A program made the translations under genes and the position numbers. A model generated the notes under the pieces. It saw nothing but the letters and a program-made list of their open reading frames with translations, did not search any database and was not told the DNA's origin. From the NCBI RefSeq assembly GCF_001709345.1, contig NZ_MDTQ01000001.1:558001-622000 (forward strand): a stretch of 64,000 nucleotides of DNA, given 5' to 3'. This document shows positions 8,401 through 17,433 of this stretch, piece by piece. Position 1 is the stretch's first letter. Each line of letters opens with the position of its first letter. Origin of the DNA: Terasakiispira papahanaumokuakeensis. GTDB taxonomy: Bacteria; Pseudomonadota; Gammaproteobacteria; Pseudomonadales; Halomonadaceae.

Positions 8401-9291
8401 ATGCATAGGTTGGAATTTCTCGATCTGTCGGTCTTTGTCGAAGTGGCTGATAATCACTCCTTCAACGAGGCCGCAGAACGGTTACATATCTCGCAACCGG
8501 CTTTGTCACGACGTATCCAGAAGCTGGAAGAAATTCTGGGGGCCAAAGTGATGGAGCGAACGACGAGAAGAAGTCGTTTGACGCCTGTTGGACGTGATTT
8601 CTTACCTAAAGCGCGCAAATTGCTCGAAGATTATGAATCTTCCTTGATGGGGGTGCGTGAGCTGGCTACCTATCGAAAGGGGGTTTTGACGATCGCCTGT
8701 CTGCCCACGGCGGCCTTTTATTTCTTGCCCAGTGTGGTGCGCGAATTCAACACCGCCTACCCTGGCATCCGGATTCGTATCCTGGATGTCAGTGCCAATG
8801 AAGGTGTCGAACGAGTGGTGTCTGGAGAGGCAGACTTTGGTATTAATATGGTCAGTGCCCATCATCCGGCGGTGGATTTCACCTCGATTTATCGTGATCC
8901 TTTCGTATTGGCATTGCGTCGAGATCATCCGCTTGCACAAAAACAGTGCATTGAGTGGGGCGATCTAGATGATGTGCGCCTGATTACCGTCTCTCGTGAT
9001 AGCGGCAATAGGATTCTGCTCGATAATACTTTGTTGTCAGCTGGGCTTCATCTGGATGGTTTTTACGAGGTTCAGCATTTGTCGACTTCACTCGGCTTAG
9101 TTGAGAGTGGTCTGGGGGTTGCGATCCTGCCTTCGATGGCCATGCCAGGTGCAGAGCACGAGGTGCTCTGTCAGCGTGATTTACCCGAGCCGCGTATTGA
9201 TCGAACCATTGGCTTGTTACGACGTCGAGGTGAACCCTTGTCGCCGATTGCAGAGTTATTTATCGAGATTCTGCTCAAGCGCTGGAACTGA
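8401..9291 (+). CDS. LysR-family transcriptional regulator
   Basis: This 296-residue protein begins with a winged helix-turn-helix (residues about 5-64; FNEAAERLHISQPALSRRIQKLE). A LysR substrate-binding domain follows (about 90-290) with the usual GVAILPSMA segment. It is divergent from the PrpF/GalD-like gene and the tct genes. By the standard LysR arrangement it most likely controls them in response to their carboxylate substrate. A perfect 9-bp hairpin follows its stop. Confidence 0.9.
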   Translation: MHRLEFLDLSVFVEVADNHSFNEAAERLHISQPALSRRIQKLEEILGAKVMERTTRRSRLTPVGRDFLPKARKLLEDYESSLMGVRELATYRKGVLTIACLPTAAFYFLPSVVREFNTAYPGIRIRILDVSANEGVERVVSGEADFGINMVSAHHPAVDFTSIYRDPFVLALRRDHPLAQKQCIEWGDLDDVRLITVSRDSGNRILLDNTLLSAGLHLDGFYEVQHLSTSLGLVESGLGVAILPSMAMPGAEHEVLCQRDLPEPRIDRTIGLLRRRGEPLSPIAELFIEILLKRWN

Positions 9292-9296
9292 TATGA

Positions 9297-9327
9297 GCGC
9301 TCCCAGCTGGTGGCATAGTGGGAGCGC
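9297..9327 (+). terminator. Hairpin after the LysR gene
   Basis: GCGCTCCCA (9297-9305) and TGGGAGCGC (9319-9327) are perfectly complementary over a 13-base loop. No clean T run follows directly, so it is a weak terminator between convergent genes. Confidence 0.5.
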
Positions 9328-9384
9328 ATGGGTTCTTTCTAATACCCTTCGCTTTTTGTGAGGTGATCGTGTGAAGCGATCAGG

Positions 9385-10770
9385 TCAGCGAGGGATGCCC
9401 CAAGCCGCTTTCAACGCTTTTTCCCCTAGCGCGTAATACTTAGCGCGTTCTTCTTCTGGCACCATGTTGCCCCCAGTGGCCCAGGCGAGGTGTGTGGCGT
9501 TAGCCAAGTGATCGGCTAAACCGATGGGGGCCAGTGTTTCGTGGCTCGCTTTCTGTAGCCAAGCAAAACCAGGTAGACCCGCCGCAGCTGAGGGTTCGAT
9601 GGAGAGCGCTTCGGCGTCAGTCATCAATTTCACCAACGCATGCAAGGTGTCGTCGTTGACGGTGTAGAGACCATCGAGCAACGGCTCCATGACTGCCCCG
9701 ACAAAGGCAGAAGGTCGACCGACCGCCAAGCCGTCGGCGCAGGTGAGGTTGTCCAGACCAATATCTTGCACACTGATGCCGTTGTGTAGGCCTGAGTACA
9801 TGCCTAGCAGCATGCAGGGGGAGTGGGTGGGTTCAGCAAAGAAGCAGTGGACGGCATCGCCGAAGACATGCTTGAGGCCGAAGGCCACGCCACCAGGGCC
9901 GCCGCCAACGCCGCAGGGCAGGTAGACGATCAACGGGTGTTCAGCGTCGACGGTGATCTGCTGTGCGGCCAATTGTTGCTTCAGCCGTAGGGCCGCCACG
10001 CTGTAGCCGAGGAAAAGGGTTTTAGAGTCTTCGTCATCGACAAAGTGACAACCCGGTGTGGCTAAGGCTTCTTCGCGGCCTTGGGCGACGGCGACGCTGT
10101 AGTCAGAGGTATGCTCGACGACATTGACGCCTTTGGCGCGCAACATCGCCTTTTTCCATTCGCGGGCATCGGCGGACATATGCACCGTCACCTTAAAGCC
10201 GAGCTTGGCGCTCATGATACCAATGCTCAGACCCAGGTTACCGGTGGAACCCACCACAATACCGTGTTGGGCAAATAATGCCTTAAACGGTGCGCTATCA
10301 AAGCAGGTGTAGTCGATGCCTTCATGCAGCAGGCCGTGCGCTTCGGCCAGTTGCTCGGCGTATTGCAGCACTTCATAAATACCGCCGCGCGCTTTGATCG
10401 AGCCCGAAATGGGGAGGTGACTGTCGCATTTCATCAGCAGCTGAGACGGCGTTTCAGCGCCAAGCAGGTCGGCCACGGCGTTGGCGCCATCATCAATACG
10501 GATCAGTTTGGACTCAATCATGCCCGCCCGTTCGGCGGTTTCTGGAAATACGGCTTGGAAATAAGCCGCAAAGCGCTCCAGCCGAGCGCTGGCCTCTTCG
10601 ATATCGGCAAAGCTTAGGGGCAACTGCGTTTTGACTGATTCAAAGGTTGTCACCTTTGGATTGATCCACAGACGCTCGCGGCAGTGTTGTAGATCGTCGA
10701 GCACCGGGTCATGCGCAGCGCTCGCTTGAGCGATCCAGTCGAGATGGTGCGGAGTGGGTCGGTTAGGCAT
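9385..10770 (-). CDS. dsdA: D-serine dehydratase (D-serine ammonia-lyase)
   Basis: The 461-residue fold-type II PLP enzyme converts D-serine to pyruvate and ammonia. Family features are the PLP-lysine motif SGSIKARGGIYEVL, the NLGLSIG substrate loop (GSTGNLGLSIG), the glycine-rich phosphate-binding stretch PCGVGGGPGGVAFGL, and the C-terminal WATGG. Length matches E. coli DsdA (442) with a slightly longer tail. An in-frame TTG precedes the ATG at 10770 by two codons; ATG is preferred. No dsdC regulator or dsdX transporter is present nearby. The regulatory partner is therefore unknown, and the gene seems independent of the tct cluster. Confidence 0.93.
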   Translation of the reverse strand: MPNRPTPHHLDWIAQASAAHDPVLDDLQHCRERLWINPKVTTFESVKTQLPLSFADIEEASARLERFAAYFQAVFPETAERAGMIESKLIRIDDGANAVADLLGAETPSQLLMKCDSHLPISGSIKARGGIYEVLQYAEQLAEAHGLLHEGIDYTCFDSAPFKALFAQHGIVVGSTGNLGLSIGIMSAKLGFKVTVHMSADAREWKKAMLRAKGVNVVEHTSDYSVAVAQGREEALATPGCHFVDDEDSKTLFLGYSVAALRLKQQLAAQQITVDAEHPLIVYLPCGVGGGPGGVAFGLKHVFGDAVHCFFAEPTHSPCMLLGMYSGLHNGISVQDIGLDNLTCADGLAVGRPSAFVGAVMEPLLDGLYTVNDDTLHALVKLMTDAEALSIEPSAAAGLPGFAWLQKASHETLAPIGLADHLANATHLAWATGGNMVPEEERAKYYALGEKALKAAWGIPR

Positions 10771-10817
10771 GATCAATGAAGTCTCAGGCTGTGCATTAAA
10801 GTTGGGTCAATAGTCTA

Positions 10818-11025
10818 TCAAGCGAAGCCGAGAAAGCCTTCTACTTGGCTGATCGGGCTGGCGTTTTTCAGGTCATCAAGGTTGACCTGTGGACGTTCCA
10901 GGGCCTCGTCGCCAACGAATAGGGTTTCCAGTTCACGGGCAAAGGCGAGAGTCTCTAAGTCACTGCCGCGGCGGCCGATGATTTGCTCATGGACAGAGCG
11001 CCTGCCTAGCGTAGTTGAGCAATCA
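10818..11025 (-). pseudogene. 3' remnant of an unidentified gene upstream of dsdA
   Basis: The minus strand has about 70 sense codons ending in TGA at 10818-10820. The protein-like composition includes IIGRRGSDLETLAFARELE and a terminal VEGFLGFA. The frame is closed upstream by a TGA and contains no ATG, GTG or TTG start, so it can only be the C-terminus of a lost gene. I do not recognise the family. The surrounding 470 bases between dsdA and the methyltransferase contain nothing else convincing. Confidence 0.45.
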
Positions 11026-11241
11026 TGGGGTCATCCCCTTTCTTTAATTTATGTGTTAATCCATCTTCAACTATCTGACCGCGCGACATGACCAGTACAA
11101 TAATGGGGCGCACTTTTGAAGTGCAGACGATGGCGGGCCGTACTTTGCCCAAGGGGTTGCAAAGTTTCTTGAAATCCTCTGCCAGACGCTATCTGAAGGC
11201 GGTCGCTAGGTGGGTGGACACATTTTGGATATGGAGAACTC

Positions 11242-12021
11242 ATGGATTATTTAAGAATTAATAAGGACGCATGGGACCAGCGAACCCAAGTCCATCTGGA
11301 TTCCAAGTTTTATGATGTGGCCTCTTTTAAAAAGGGGCGTTGCTCATTGAACCCCATCGAGCTTGAGCAAGTCGGGTCAGTCCAGGGTAAGTCGCTACTG
11401 CACTTACAGTGCCATTTTGGTCAAGACACCTTGTCTTGGGCGCGCCTGGGGGCCGATGTCACGGGGGTTGATTTGTCGGCTGATGCCATTCAGCAAGCCA
11501 ATCTGTTAAAGCAGTCGCTACAGTTAAAAGCCGATTTTATTGAAAGTGATGTGATTGAGTTTGGTCGGCATAATAGACGACAGTTCGATATCGTTTTTAC
11601 CTCATACGGTGTCTTGTCCTGGCTGCCGAACTTAGATGACTGGGCGCAAGTGATTGCTCAGTCATTAAAAGTAGGCGGTGAGTTTCATTTGGTTGAGTTT
11701 CACCCTTTGAGCGATTTACTTTCGGGGTATGGCTATTTCCCAAGTGGGCAGCCGGATATCGAAGAAGAAGGGACTTATACGGAAAACTGTGATGGTACGA
11801 CCTCAACGACGGTGACTTGGTCGCATTCTCTTGGTGAAGTGATCAATGCGCTAACGGGTGCGGGGTTAAGCATTGCGTCTTTTTCCGAGTATCCCTATAG
11901 CCCGTATGACTGCTTTGAAGGCTTGGAGTTTGTGCCGGATAAAGGCTACCAGATGTTATATCGGGATCAGCAAGTCCCCTTGGTCTATTCAGTGAAAGCA
12001 TGTAAAACGGCTTCAGCCTGA
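11242..12021 (+). CDS. Class I SAM-dependent methyltransferase
   Basis: The 259-residue protein has the Rossmann methyltransferase motifs. Motif I is degenerate in the LLHLQCHFGQDTLSWARLGA form used by one UbiE/Methyltransf_25-like subgroup, followed by VTGVDLSADAI (acidic ribose-binding Asp) and FDIVFTSYGVLSWL. The C-terminal part (EFHPLSDLL, EYPYSPYDC) is typical of uncharacterised small-molecule methyltransferases. GGAG lies before the ATG. The substrate is unknown. It stands alone between two gene remnants in a decaying region and gives no pathway clue. Confidence 0.85.
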   Translation: MDYLRINKDAWDQRTQVHLDSKFYDVASFKKGRCSLNPIELEQVGSVQGKSLLHLQCHFGQDTLSWARLGADVTGVDLSADAIQQANLLKQSLQLKADFIESDVIEFGRHNRRQFDIVFTSYGVLSWLPNLDDWAQVIAQSLKVGGEFHLVEFHPLSDLLSGYGYFPSGQPDIEEEGTYTENCDGTTSTTVTWSHSLGEVINALTGAGLSIASFSEYPYSPYDCFEGLEFVPDKGYQMLYRDQQVPLVYSVKACKTASA

Positions 12022-12075
12022 GGTGCGATCTCGGTGATATCCCTCCGGCCTGTTGCTTGGTCAGGGGGATTGGGG

Positions 12076-12400
12076 TCAGTGCTTGATCATGACATGACGG
12101 ACACAGGTGTAATCTTCCAAGCCGTACATCGACATATCTTTTCCGTAGCCCGATTGTTTTTGCCCACCATGGGGCATTTCGCTCACGAGCATAAAGTGGG
12201 TGTTGACCCAAGTGCAGCCATATTGCAAGCGACTGGCTAAACGGTGGGCTCGACCGATGTCTGCGGTCCATATCGACGTCTAGAGTATCGTTTAGGTCCT
12301 GTACGGCTCTAGCCTTGATAATGTCGCCTTCTAAAAATCTGGGGTGATCGGTCATATCTTGCTGAACTGAGAGCCCCATCCCTTCAATGACCAAACTAGG
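12076..12400 (-). pseudogene. patD: Remnant of gamma-aminobutyraldehyde dehydrogenase (PatD-like)
   Basis: Reading the minus strand back from TGA at 12076-12078, about 60 codons give an intact aldehyde dehydrogenase C-terminus (DIGRAHRLASRLQYG, CTWVNTHFMLVSEMPHGG, then GYGKDM and RHVMIKH). This closely follows the end of E. coli PatD/YdcW. Upstream, around 12280-12300, the frame shifts and loses several residues (an NDT stretch joined to SIWT). Further upstream only shreds such as GDIIKA remain; the NAD-binding and catalytic cysteine parts are gone. PatD oxidises 4-aminobutyraldehyde in putrescine breakdown. The gene is dead here. Confidence 0.78.
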
Positions 12401-13097
12401 GGCCGCTGCCGAAGTCGGGCCTAACTATTGGCGGTGACTATTCAGCGATCTCGTTTGACCATAACTGAGTCAGTTGATCATTGAAGAGATCGGTACGGGG
12501 GTCATGTCAAAGAAGGCTCAAAGTACCTGATAAATGAGACTGATTATAATGTTGAAGATCTTGAGTGTTATCAATAGCAAAAAACAGAAGATGTGAAGTA
12601 AGTTTGAGTGTCTTGTGACGAGAGGTTGATCGGATTTTTGAATGTTTAGCTATTCATTTTTGGGGTTGATGGTGTTTTTTGTTTTTTTCAAAATTAATTA
12701 ATGAATTTATAATGTTGGTATTTTTCTACATGTTTATTCGTTTTGATGGCGAGTAGACGCGTCGTGTGGATGCCTGCTAATGACGCTTTAAGTGTGTTTT
12801 TTAGCTTCATGGCGAGACATTATTTTTTTAAATTAATAAAATAATGTTTTTGGATTCTGGTCGTTTTAGGTATATTAAATTAGATGCTGTGAAACGCTTG
12901 GCGGTTTTTTGGGTGACATGTTCAAGGTGGTTTTTTGATTTATATCAACCGTATTGTGTCGGTAAAATGATGAGTGTGCTGGCGTAAGTCAGCCTCATTA
13001 ATCAGGGAAGATGACATGCTTTCATGGATCGCTTTGATGATGGTTGTGGCCCGAGATACTGAATGATTGGTCCAGGGATTCCATGAGGGTGAACTGA
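12401..13097. other. AT-rich gene desert
   Basis: About 700 bases contain no supported gene. From about 12,530 to 12,900 the sequence is markedly AT-rich, with long T and A runs, unlike the flanks. A 16-codon frame at 13016-13066 follows AGGGAAG and could be a leader peptide for the next gene, but nothing else supports it. The region probably holds the promoter of the binding-protein/chemoreceptor pair, and may be residue of lost foreign DNA. Confidence 0.5.
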
Positions 13098-14018
13098 ATG
13101 ACAAGATGCCTCCCACTATGCGGCTTTTTTCTGCTGCTCACGTCTCTATCTATCCGTGCAGATGTTATCGCCTATAGCACTTCAGGACAGGACAGTTTTC
13201 TGAATCAATTGGCACAAGCCGTTGAGCTCAGAGTGTCTGAATATAGTGCTCATTCCTATGTGGAAAGTGCTGATCATGATCTGGAAGCACAAGTTGATCA
13301 TATTCGTAAATTTACCCAAGCAGATGTTGATGCCATCATCCTGACCCCTGTCAGTGCTTCGCCTGATGCAGTGAAACAGCTATTGGACGCACGCGGAGAT
13401 TCGGACATTCCTTTAGTGTTCTTAAATGTCATGCCTGATCAGCATTTAGTACCGGATGGCGTGGTTGTTGTCGGCTCTAATGAAGTGGAGTCTGGCACTA
13501 TGGAAATGGAAACTTTGGCTGAGCTGGCCGATTATCAAGGCCAGGTGGCGATTCTAAAAGGACAGCCCGGCCATCCTGCTGCTGAGATACGCACACAAGA
13601 TATTTATGACGTCGTTGATCGTTATGAAGGCATGAAAGTCAGTTTGAACGAAACGGCAAATTGGAGCCGTAATGAAGCCTTCAACATTGTCACGCGATGG
13701 CTAAAAGAAAGCCCCGATGACTTCAATATCATCGCGGCTAATAATGATGAAATGGCGCTGGGCGCCATTATGGCTTTAGAGAAAGCGGGTGTTGATCCTA
13801 ATCGTTATTGGATCGGTGGTGTCGATGCGAGTCCCGGTGCATTGCGCGCCATGAAAGCGGGTATTTTGGATGTCACGATTTTGCAGGATGGTAACGCTCA
13901 AGCTCGAAGTGCTGTTGATGCGGCGTTTAGATTAATGGCCCAACACCCCGTGGCCTCACCAATATGGGTGCCGTTTAAGCGAGTGACGCCTGATCAGGTC
14001 GACCGTTATTTGGAATAG
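13098..14018 (+). CDS. Periplasmic sugar-type substrate-binding protein paired with a chemoreceptor
   Basis: The 306-residue protein has a signal peptide (about 1-21, cleaved after SIRA) and a type I periplasmic-binding fold of the ribose/galactose class. Characteristic segments are DAIILTPVSASPDAV, NNDEMALGAIMALEKAG and WIGGVDASPGALRAMK. Such proteins bind sugars or related small ligands in the periplasm. No ABC permease or ATPase gene lies near it. Instead a methyl-accepting chemotaxis protein follows 78 bases downstream on the same strand. The likely job is presenting a ligand to that receptor rather than transport, as ribose-binding protein does for Trg. Confidence 0.85.
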   Translation: MTRCLPLCGFFLLLTSLSIRADVIAYSTSGQDSFLNQLAQAVELRVSEYSAHSYVESADHDLEAQVDHIRKFTQADVDAIILTPVSASPDAVKQLLDARGDSDIPLVFLNVMPDQHLVPDGVVVVGSNEVESGTMEMETLAELADYQGQVAILKGQPGHPAAEIRTQDIYDVVDRYEGMKVSLNETANWSRNEAFNIVTRWLKESPDDFNIIAANNDEMALGAIMALEKAGVDPNRYWIGGVDASPGALRAMKAGILDVTILQDGNAQARSAVDAAFRLMAQHPVASPIWVPFKRVTPDQVDRYLE

Positions 14019-14096
14019 ATCAAATCGCGAGACTTGATCGTAGATTTCTGTCGCGTTTTTTGTGGTCGTTTTATCGATTCTGCCGGGAGATTCATC

Positions 14097-16085
14097 ATGC
14101 GCTTCACGCTTATTCAACGGATTTATCTTGGGTTTGGTTTATTGCTTATCGCCGTGATAGCGCTGGTCTTGACCAACCGTTACTCACTCAGTGTGATGAA
14201 TACGCAGTTGCTCGGGATTACCGATCAGATGATGCCTGCAGAGCGTTTGGCTGCGGACGTTGAGAATTGGCTGCTGGAAGCTGATCTGGCCTTGAATAAT
14301 GGGTTACGCAGCGATAAGTCACAAGACATTGATCGTCATCGGGAGACGATCAAACAGGCGCTGGAGCGAATCAAAGCGACTGCGGCGCAAGTTCCGCCCC
14401 AACTGTTGGTTGCAGATCCTGATCTTAAGCAACCCGTGCAGGCCATTCAAAAAGGCCGAGAAGCGTATGAGGTACTTTCAAACCGTTTGCTCAAACAGTA
14501 TGAGCAGCAGCTGAAGGTGAATGAACAAGTCCGTCAGAATATCCGCCAAGTCAGTAAATTGGATCGGCAGTTGGATAAATATCTGACGAAATACGCTGAA
14601 GCGCGGGTGATCAATCCAGAACTTCATGTCACTTTAGTGACCCTTGCACGTAATGTGCAGAGGGCGCTCAATGCGTTTAACGATTATTTGGTCCGTCAGG
14701 ATATTGATCAGCTGAATAAGCAGTTATCTGGCCAAGATGTGGTAATACAAGAGACGTTCGAACAATTGAAGCAGCAAGATCCTGACTTAGGGACGCTATT
14801 TTCGTTGATGATTCCGGATTTATCTCACCAGTTGTCTGCACCGGACGGGTTGCTCAATTTGTATCGCGAACAACGTCGTTTAAGTACGCAGCTGACAGAT
14901 GATTATGTCCAGGCGAAAACACATGTGGACCAAATGATGGCGTCAGCCGATCAGTTCACCGCGGCGGTTGATCGTCAGGTACAGCAGACCTTGACCGATA
15001 TTGAGCAAGCACAGTCGGCGAGTTTATTCATGTTGTTACTCGTCAGCGGGGTCGCCCTGGTGGTGACGCTCTTGATTGCCTGGCTGATTGCACGCTCTAT
15101 TCGAGGCAGTATTAGCGCCTTTCGTGATCAACTGGTGTTGATGACAGAAGGTGATATGCGTGTACGATTTGAAACGAAAGGGCGTGATGAGTTCAGTGAG
15201 CTGGGAGGGTATCTCAATGGCTTAGCTGGGATGATGCAAAAGGCCTTGCTAGAGTTGCGTGAAATGGCGGATCAAGTTTCGAAGGCCTCTGAACGCAATG
15301 CCGGATTCAGCCAGAAAACTCGAGCGGGGGCCGAAACGCAGAGGGCACATTTAGATACCACCGCATCGGCGATGAATCAGATGGAGAGTGCTGTCCAGGA
15401 AATTGCCGGTCGTTGCCAAAGCACCATGGAGGCGGCAGATCAGGCCAAGGGACAAATGGGTGAAACCCGAAGCAGTATTGAAATCGCGATTGATAACGTA
15501 CGCGAGATGGCGCGACAAGTGGCCCAAGCGGCGCAAAGTACTCATGAATTAGATGAGTATGGGCAGAAGATCAATAGTGTGATTGATACCATTCAGGGGG
15601 TCGCTGAACAGACCAATCTACTGGCATTGAATGCAGCGATTGAAGCCGCTCGGGCGGGGGATCAAGGACGAGGGTTTGCTGTGGTGGCGGATGAAGTGCG
15701 TCAATTGGCACAACGGACTCACTCTTCGACCAGCGAGATTCAGTCAACGATTGAACTGATGCAGACACTGATCAGTAAGGTGGTCGAGGTGATGACGGCC
15801 ACTCAAGCACAAAGTGAAAGCAGTATTGAAGCGGCGACCACGGCTGAATCTGGGTTGGAAGCTATGAGCAACTCGATTACCGATATGGTCGAGATGAATG
15901 TTCAGATCGCCAGTGCGACTGAAGAGCAAAGTTATACGGCTAAAGAAATTACGGAAAGCGTGGTGTCGATCAGTCGTGCGGCTGATGAGAATGTTCAAGA
16001 TGCCCAGGGCAATTCGGCTCTCGCTGATGAATTACGCCAAATGGCCGTTCGTCAGCGAGATCTAGTGGCGATGTTCAAGGTATAA
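14097..16085 (+). CDS. Methyl-accepting chemotaxis protein with large periplasmic helical sensor
   Basis: The 662-residue chemoreceptor has a transmembrane helix near residues 10-30 and a long periplasmic region (about 31-290), mostly helical and Gln-rich, larger than a four-helix bundle. A second transmembrane helix (about 308-332), a HAMP domain, and the signalling domain with the conserved hairpin tip ([18 protein letters not shown]) complete it. The start at 14097 follows GGGAGA; an upstream frame start at 14034 would add 21 residues without support. It lacks a C-terminal NWETF-type CheR/CheB tether. The large sensor and the neighbouring binding-protein gene suggest indirect ligand sensing. 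Confidence 0.9.
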   Translation: MRFTLIQRIYLGFGLLLIAVIALVLTNRYSLSVMNTQLLGITDQMMPAERLAADVENWLLEADLALNNGLRSDKSQDIDRHRETIKQALERIKATAAQVPPQLLVADPDLKQPVQAIQKGREAYEVLSNRLLKQYEQQLKVNEQVRQNIRQVSKLDRQLDKYLTKYAEARVINPELHVTLVTLARNVQRALNAFNDYLVRQDIDQLNKQLSGQDVVIQETFEQLKQQDPDLGTLFSLMIPDLSHQLSAPDGLLNLYREQRRLSTQLTDDYVQAKTHVDQMMASADQFTAAVDRQVQQTLTDIEQAQSASLFMLLLVSGVALVVTLLIAWLIARSIRGSISAFRDQLVLMTEGDMRVRFETKGRDEFSELGGYLNGLAGMMQKALLELREMADQVSKASERNAGFSQKTRAGAETQRAHLDTTASAMNQMESAVQEIAGRCQSTMEAADQAKGQMGETRSSIEIAIDNVREMARQVAQAAQSTHELDEYGQKINSVIDTIQGVAEQTNLLALNAAIEAARAGDQGRGFAVVADEVRQLAQRTHSSTSEIQSTIELMQTLISKVVEVMTATQAQSESSIEAATTAESGLEAMSNSITDMVEMNVQIASATEEQSYTAKEITESVVSISRAADENVQDAQGNSALADELRQMAVRQRDLVAMFKV

Positions 16086-16233
16086 AAAGGGTGACATGGC
16101 TGATACCAACCGCCCAGTAGTGAACTCTGGAATGAGTCAACACTGGGGGTTGGGATTTGTCGTGATGAGGTCTGGTTCATTGACCTGGTTTGACTAGGCC
16201 GCCGTCTTCAATGAGCCGTGATATCGGTGACCA

Positions 16234-16968
16234 TCAGTTGATATCAATCTGATAACGGAATCCCTCGGTGGGGCCTTGCGCAATGCGATACTCTAGGGGT
16301 TTACGGTTATAGCCTCGTGCGATTCGCTCGACCCGTACAGTCGGTGTGCCCTCTGCCAGTTGCAGGCGCTCGGCCACTTCATCGTGTGCGGTGGAGATGC
16401 TGAGTGTTTCTTGAGCGGAGGCAATAATTTGCCCGCACTGAGCTTCATAGAAGGGGTAGAGAAGTGGGTCGAACTCATCAGGTTGCAATTCGGCCAGGCG
16501 ATGGAAGGCTTTTGCCGGTAGCCAGATATCTTCATAAAAACGACGACCATTACGGATGGTGCGCAAACGCTTCAAATGAACGACCTTCTCATCCGCGTCC
16601 AGCTCCAGTGCGTGGCGTACCGTCGCGCTAGGTGCTGTAATCCTATTGGATAAAATATGACTCTCAGGAATGCCTTGTTCACCCGTGGCCGGTAACTGCC
16701 TAAAGAAGCGGAAAAATGAGGCGTCAAACTGAGGACGACGGACAAAAGTGCCTCGCCCTTGGTTACGTTCCAATAAGCCATCATTGACCAAGCAGTCAAT
16801 GGCTTTGCGTACGGTGCCGACCGCAACGCCATAGTGTTGGGTTAATTCGGCTTCTGTGGGAATGGCTTCTCCAGGTTGCCACTCGCCAGAGGCTATCTTG
16901 GCGAGCCATTCATCGCTAAGTCGCTGATAGAGCGGGAGCCGACTATCAGATGATGATGTGATCTTCAT
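16234..16968 (-). CDS. GntR/HutC-family transcriptional regulator
   Basis: The 244-residue regulator has an N-terminal winged helix-turn-helix (about 10-75; GEAIPTEAELTQHYGVAVGTVRKAI) and a C-terminal UTRA effector domain (about 95-240), the HutC subfamily layout. These repressors respond to small metabolites. The ATG at 16968 is chosen over a TTG five codons upstream. It is divergent from the amidohydrolase and MatC-like carrier, separated by a 465-base region rich in repeats and a perfect palindrome, so it probably controls them and itself. Confidence 0.9.
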   Translation of the reverse strand: MKITSSSDSRLPLYQRLSDEWLAKIASGEWQPGEAIPTEAELTQHYGVAVGTVRKAIDCLVNDGLLERNQGRGTFVRRPQFDASFFRFFRQLPATGEQGIPESHILSNRITAPSATVRHALELDADEKVVHLKRLRTIRNGRRFYEDIWLPAKAFHRLAELQPDEFDPLLYPFYEAQCGQIIASAQETLSISTAHDEVAERLQLAEGTPTVRVERIARGYNRKPLEYRIAQGPTEGFRYQIDIN

Positions 16969-17007
16969 GAAAAATGATCCCAAATTGTGCCAGCATTTAT
17001 TTTACAC

Positions 17008-17097
17008 CTATCGATTAAAGTATCTAGCTATCGACCAAAATCTTCATTGCTGACGACCCCTTTATTTATCGACTAAACGCTTCATTTATCGCATTGA
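17008..17097. promoter_or_regulatory. Array of four TATCGA-type direct repeats upstream of the GntR gene
   Basis: CTATCGATTAAA (17008), CTATCGACCAAA (17028), TTATCGACTAAA (17066) and the partial TTATCGCATTGA (17086) are direct repeats. Their starts are 20, 38 and 20 bases apart, close to whole helical turns. The position, 40-130 bases before the gntR start, suits an autoregulatory operator cluster. Alternatively these could be decayed tandem duplications. Confidence 0.45.
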
Positions 17098-17205
17098 TTA
17101 ACAGGTGATGACATTGCCATGGTGAGCTTTCAATGACGGAATGTCAGCCATCGATCAAGGCCTCACCGGGTTGGCCATCGCAGCAATGAAGAGTGCCTCT
17201 TACGT

Positions 17206-17281
17206 TTACGGCGTCTTTTAAGTTTATTGCCTCTAAGTTTATTGCCTCAAAATCTTAAACCTTAGTCTTATTTGCCTCTTC
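17206..17281. repeat. 15-bp tandem repeat in the gntR-amidohydrolase gap
   Basis: AAGTTTATTGCCTC is repeated exactly at 17220-17233 and 17235-17248 (period 15), with decayed copies ending in TTGCCTC or TGCCTC around it. Confidence 0.8.
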
Positions 17282-17327
17282 TGAGGGGTGCTGATCGTTG
17301 ACAGCGTTAGAGGGGATCGATAATGTC

Positions 17328-17351
17328 ATCTATTCATATAAATGAATAGAT
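17328..17351. promoter_or_regulatory. Perfect 10-bp-arm palindrome upstream of the amidohydrolase
   Basis: ATCTATTCAT and ATGAATAGAT flank ATAA. The symmetric 24-base site lies about 85 bases before the amidohydrolase start and is followed by short ATATGGAT-type repeats. It is a strong candidate operator, most simply for the divergent GntR regulator. Confidence 0.55.
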
Positions 17352-17433
17352 ATATGGATATATGGATGTACGGATGAGCCGTTCGATCAGGCTCAATAAC
17401 ATGACAAACGATTGCGCAGTATGAGGAACCGCC

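Noticed and set aside
11843-12394. 183-codon minus-strand frame overlapping the methyltransferase 3' end
   Set aside because: It runs antisense through a real gene and then through the patD remnant in the wrong frame; the aldehyde dehydrogenase residues appear only in another frame.
13016-13066. 16-codon leader peptide before the binding-protein gene
   Set aside because: It has a fair ribosome-binding site, but no regulatory codons, hairpins or conservation evidence to support attenuation.
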